DNA of 64,000 nt from Allorhizobium borbori. Its GTDB lineage: Bacteria > Pseudomonadota > Alphaproteobacteria > Rhizobiales > Rhizobiaceae. Where the stretch lies: positions 248,001 through 312,000 of the forward strand of contig NZ_JACIDU010000001.1 of NCBI RefSeq assembly GCF_014196535.1. Direction: 5' to 3'. A program made the translations under genes and the position numbers. This document shows positions 62,682 to 64,000 of this stretch, piece after piece; position 1 is the stretch's first letter; each line of letters begins with the position of its first letter. Below the pieces are notes generated by a model. The model searched no databases. It was not told the DNA's origin and worked only from the letters and a program-made list of their open reading frames with translations.

Positions 62682-64000
62682 TTGACCGAAGCGGATAAGC
62701 CGAAGCGTGCCATCGACAGCCAGGGCGTGCGTGACGTTCTCAAGCGTGTCATCGCCGAGAACGGGCGTGAGCATCTCAAGTCCTACATCCTTGCCATCAT
62801 CTGCCTCGGCATTGTCGCGGGCACCACGGCCTTTACGGCCTGGATCATGGAATCGGTCATCAACGAGGCCTTCGGGCGCTCGGATTCCGGCATGATCTGG
62901 ATCATCTGTGTCGTGATCTTCCTGACCTTCGTGGCGCGCGGCTTCGCGACCTACTGGCAGGCGGTTCTGCTGCTGAAGATCGGCAACAACATCGTCGCCA
63001 AATACCAGCGCCGCATCTACGAACACCTCATGAAACTCTCGGTCGGCTTTTACAGCGAATCGCGATCGGCACAGCTCGCCGCACAGATCAGCCAGAATAT
63101 TTCCGGCATTCGCGACGTGCTGAACATGACGGTGACCTCCATCGCCCGCGACTTCCTGACCCTGATTGCCCTCATCGGCGTGATGCTGTCCAAAGACTGG
63201 GTGCTGACGCTGATCGTCTTCGTCGTGGCGCCGCCGCTGATGCTCGGCCTGCGTTATGTTTCCAAGCGCCTGCGCGCAGCGACCCGCCAGTCGGTGGAAA
63301 TCAACAGCCGCGTCCTCGGCGCCATGCAGGAAAGCGTGCAAGGCATTGCCGTGGTGAAGGCCTTCACCATGGAAGACCAGTTGAACAGCAAGGTGCGGGT
63401 GCTGATCGACGACGCCGAGATGCGCGCCAACAAGATCGCCCGTCTGGCCGAACGCACGGCACCGATGACGGAAACCTTCGCCGGCCTGGCAATTTCCTGC
63501 GTGCTCGCCTACACCGCCTATATGTCGCTCTATCAGGGTGCCCTGCCCGGCGCCTTCGTGTCGTTCGTCACAGCTCTTCTGATGGCCTATGATCCAGCCC
63601 GCCGCCTTGCCCGCCTTCAGGTGCGCGTCGAGGCCGCCGTGACCAACGCCCGCATGCTCTACGAGATCCTCGACATCGAACCGCATCAGCGCGATGTCGA
63701 TGGCGCGAAATCCCTCGTGACGGATAATGCCCGCATCGAATTTCGCGACGTGACCTTCTCCTACGGCAACGGCAAACCTGTGCTCGACCGTGTGTCCTTC
63801 GTGGCCGAGGGTGGCAAGACGACGGCGCTGGTCGGCCCTTCCGGCGCCGGCAAGTCTACGATCATCAATCTCATTCCGCGTTTCTACGACCCGGAAGGCG
63901 GCTCGATCCTGATCGACGGGCAGGACATCGCAATGGTGACGAAATCGTCGCTTCGCGAACACCTCGCCTATGTCTCGCAGCAACCTTACCTGTTCGAAGG
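62682..64000 (+). CDS. MsbA-like ABC exporter (cut by window end)
   Basis: At least 439 residues are visible before the window ends. It begins TTGACCGAAGCGGATAAG with an AGGAAGG site about 11 bases upstream. An N-terminal ABC transmembrane domain has about six helices (SYILAIICLGIVAGTTAF, IWIICVVIFLTFVARGF, and so on). The nucleotide-binding domain starts at IEFRDVTFSYGNGKPVLDRV with Walker A VGPSGAGKSTIINLIPRFYDP. It fits MsbA/lipid A or glucan exporters that often follow glk; the substrate is uncertain because the C-terminus is missing. Confidence 0.88.
   Translation, partial: MTEADKPKRAIDSQGVRDVLKRVIAENGREHLKSYILAIICLGIVAGTTAFTAWIMESVINEAFGRSDSGMIWIICVVIFLTFVARGFATYWQAVLLLKIGNNIVAKYQRRIYEHLMKLSVGFYSESRSAQLAAQISQNISGIRDVLNMTVTSIARDFLTLIALIGVMLSKDWVLTLIVFVVAPPLMLGLRYVSKRLRAATRQSVEINSRVLGAMQESVQGIAVVKAFTMEDQLNSKVRVLIDDAEMRANKIARLAERTAPMTETFAGLAISCVLAYTAYMSLYQGALPGAFVSFVTALLMAYDPARRLARLQVRVEAAVTNARMLYEILDIEPHQRDVDGAKSLVTDNARIEFRDVTFSYGNGKPVLDRVSFVAEGGKTTALVGPSGAGKSTIINLIPRFYDPEGGSILIDGQDIAMVTKSSLREHLAYVSQQPYLFE

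Overview
The window is a piece of a Rhizobiaceae chromosome (Agrobacterium/Rhizobium type) interrupted by an integrative and conjugative element (ICE) of about 37 kb. The host assignment rests on gene content and style: TadE-like pilin genes, a nucleoside-salvage block, yejABEF, pncB, glk and an intergenic mosaic repeat, all GC-rich with tight ATGA overlaps. It is inference from recognised families, not a database match.

Left chromosomal arm (1-14,445). Two TadE-like genes are followed by a plus-strand group deoB-add-upp and a small retropepsin-like protease. Facing them is a minus-strand operon: a BMP-type nucleoside-binding protein, an ABC ATPase, two permeases, then cdd, punA, deoC and deoA. 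Together these import nucleosides, deaminate cytidine and adenosine, split nucleosides by phosphorolysis, isomerise (deoxy)ribose-1-phosphate, cleave deoxyribose-5-phosphate and salvage uracil. Next come msrA, a small membrane protein and a tRNA-Ser(GGA) gene.

The ICE (about 14,446 to about 51,390) starts at the 3' end of that tRNA. Layout from the left: a large serine recombinase whose last 38 codons are read through the antisense of the tRNA; a TumE/TumA-like toxin-antitoxin pair in the same operon; the mating-pore operon trbBCDEJKLFGI with a DUF2274 gene; traG with a CopG-like gene; lysR; an RlmN/Cfr-family radical-SAM gene under a TetR regulator; a DUF3363 relaxase; a lytic transglycosylase, DUF736, TraF-like peptidase, DUF2840, a RepA-like initiator and an AlpA/RdfS-like excisionase; then a control module with a QseM-like DUF2285 protein and an FseA-like activator encoded in two frames joined by an apparent +1 frameshift; then ArdA. 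The backbone resembles Mesorhizobium ICEMlSymR7A-type elements, but I see no LuxR/LuxI pair and no QseC.

Cargo (41,593-51,143) is a defence island: a SIR2-HerA (Nezha-type) pair, a HamA-HamB (Hachiman-type) pair, a HEPN-like gene, and a two-gene operon of a CoiA-like nuclease with an unrecognised protein.

Non-coding signals inside the ICE may be the most novel part: a 67-bp repeat carrying a 40-bp dyad upstream of both the recombinase operon and the excisionase operon; a folded RNA-like region of about 148 nt ahead of the QseM-like gene; iterons, a DnaA-like box and AT-rich GTTAG repeats embedded in repA; an 18-bp box shared by the traG and trbB upstream regions; and a 20-bp TetR-type palindrome in front of the RlmN/Cfr-like gene.

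Right chromosomal arm (51,507-64,000). An ElaB/DUF883-like gene, pncB, ghrA, the yejFEBA peptide importer on the minus strand, then mepA, glk and a truncated MsbA-like ABC exporter on the plus strand.
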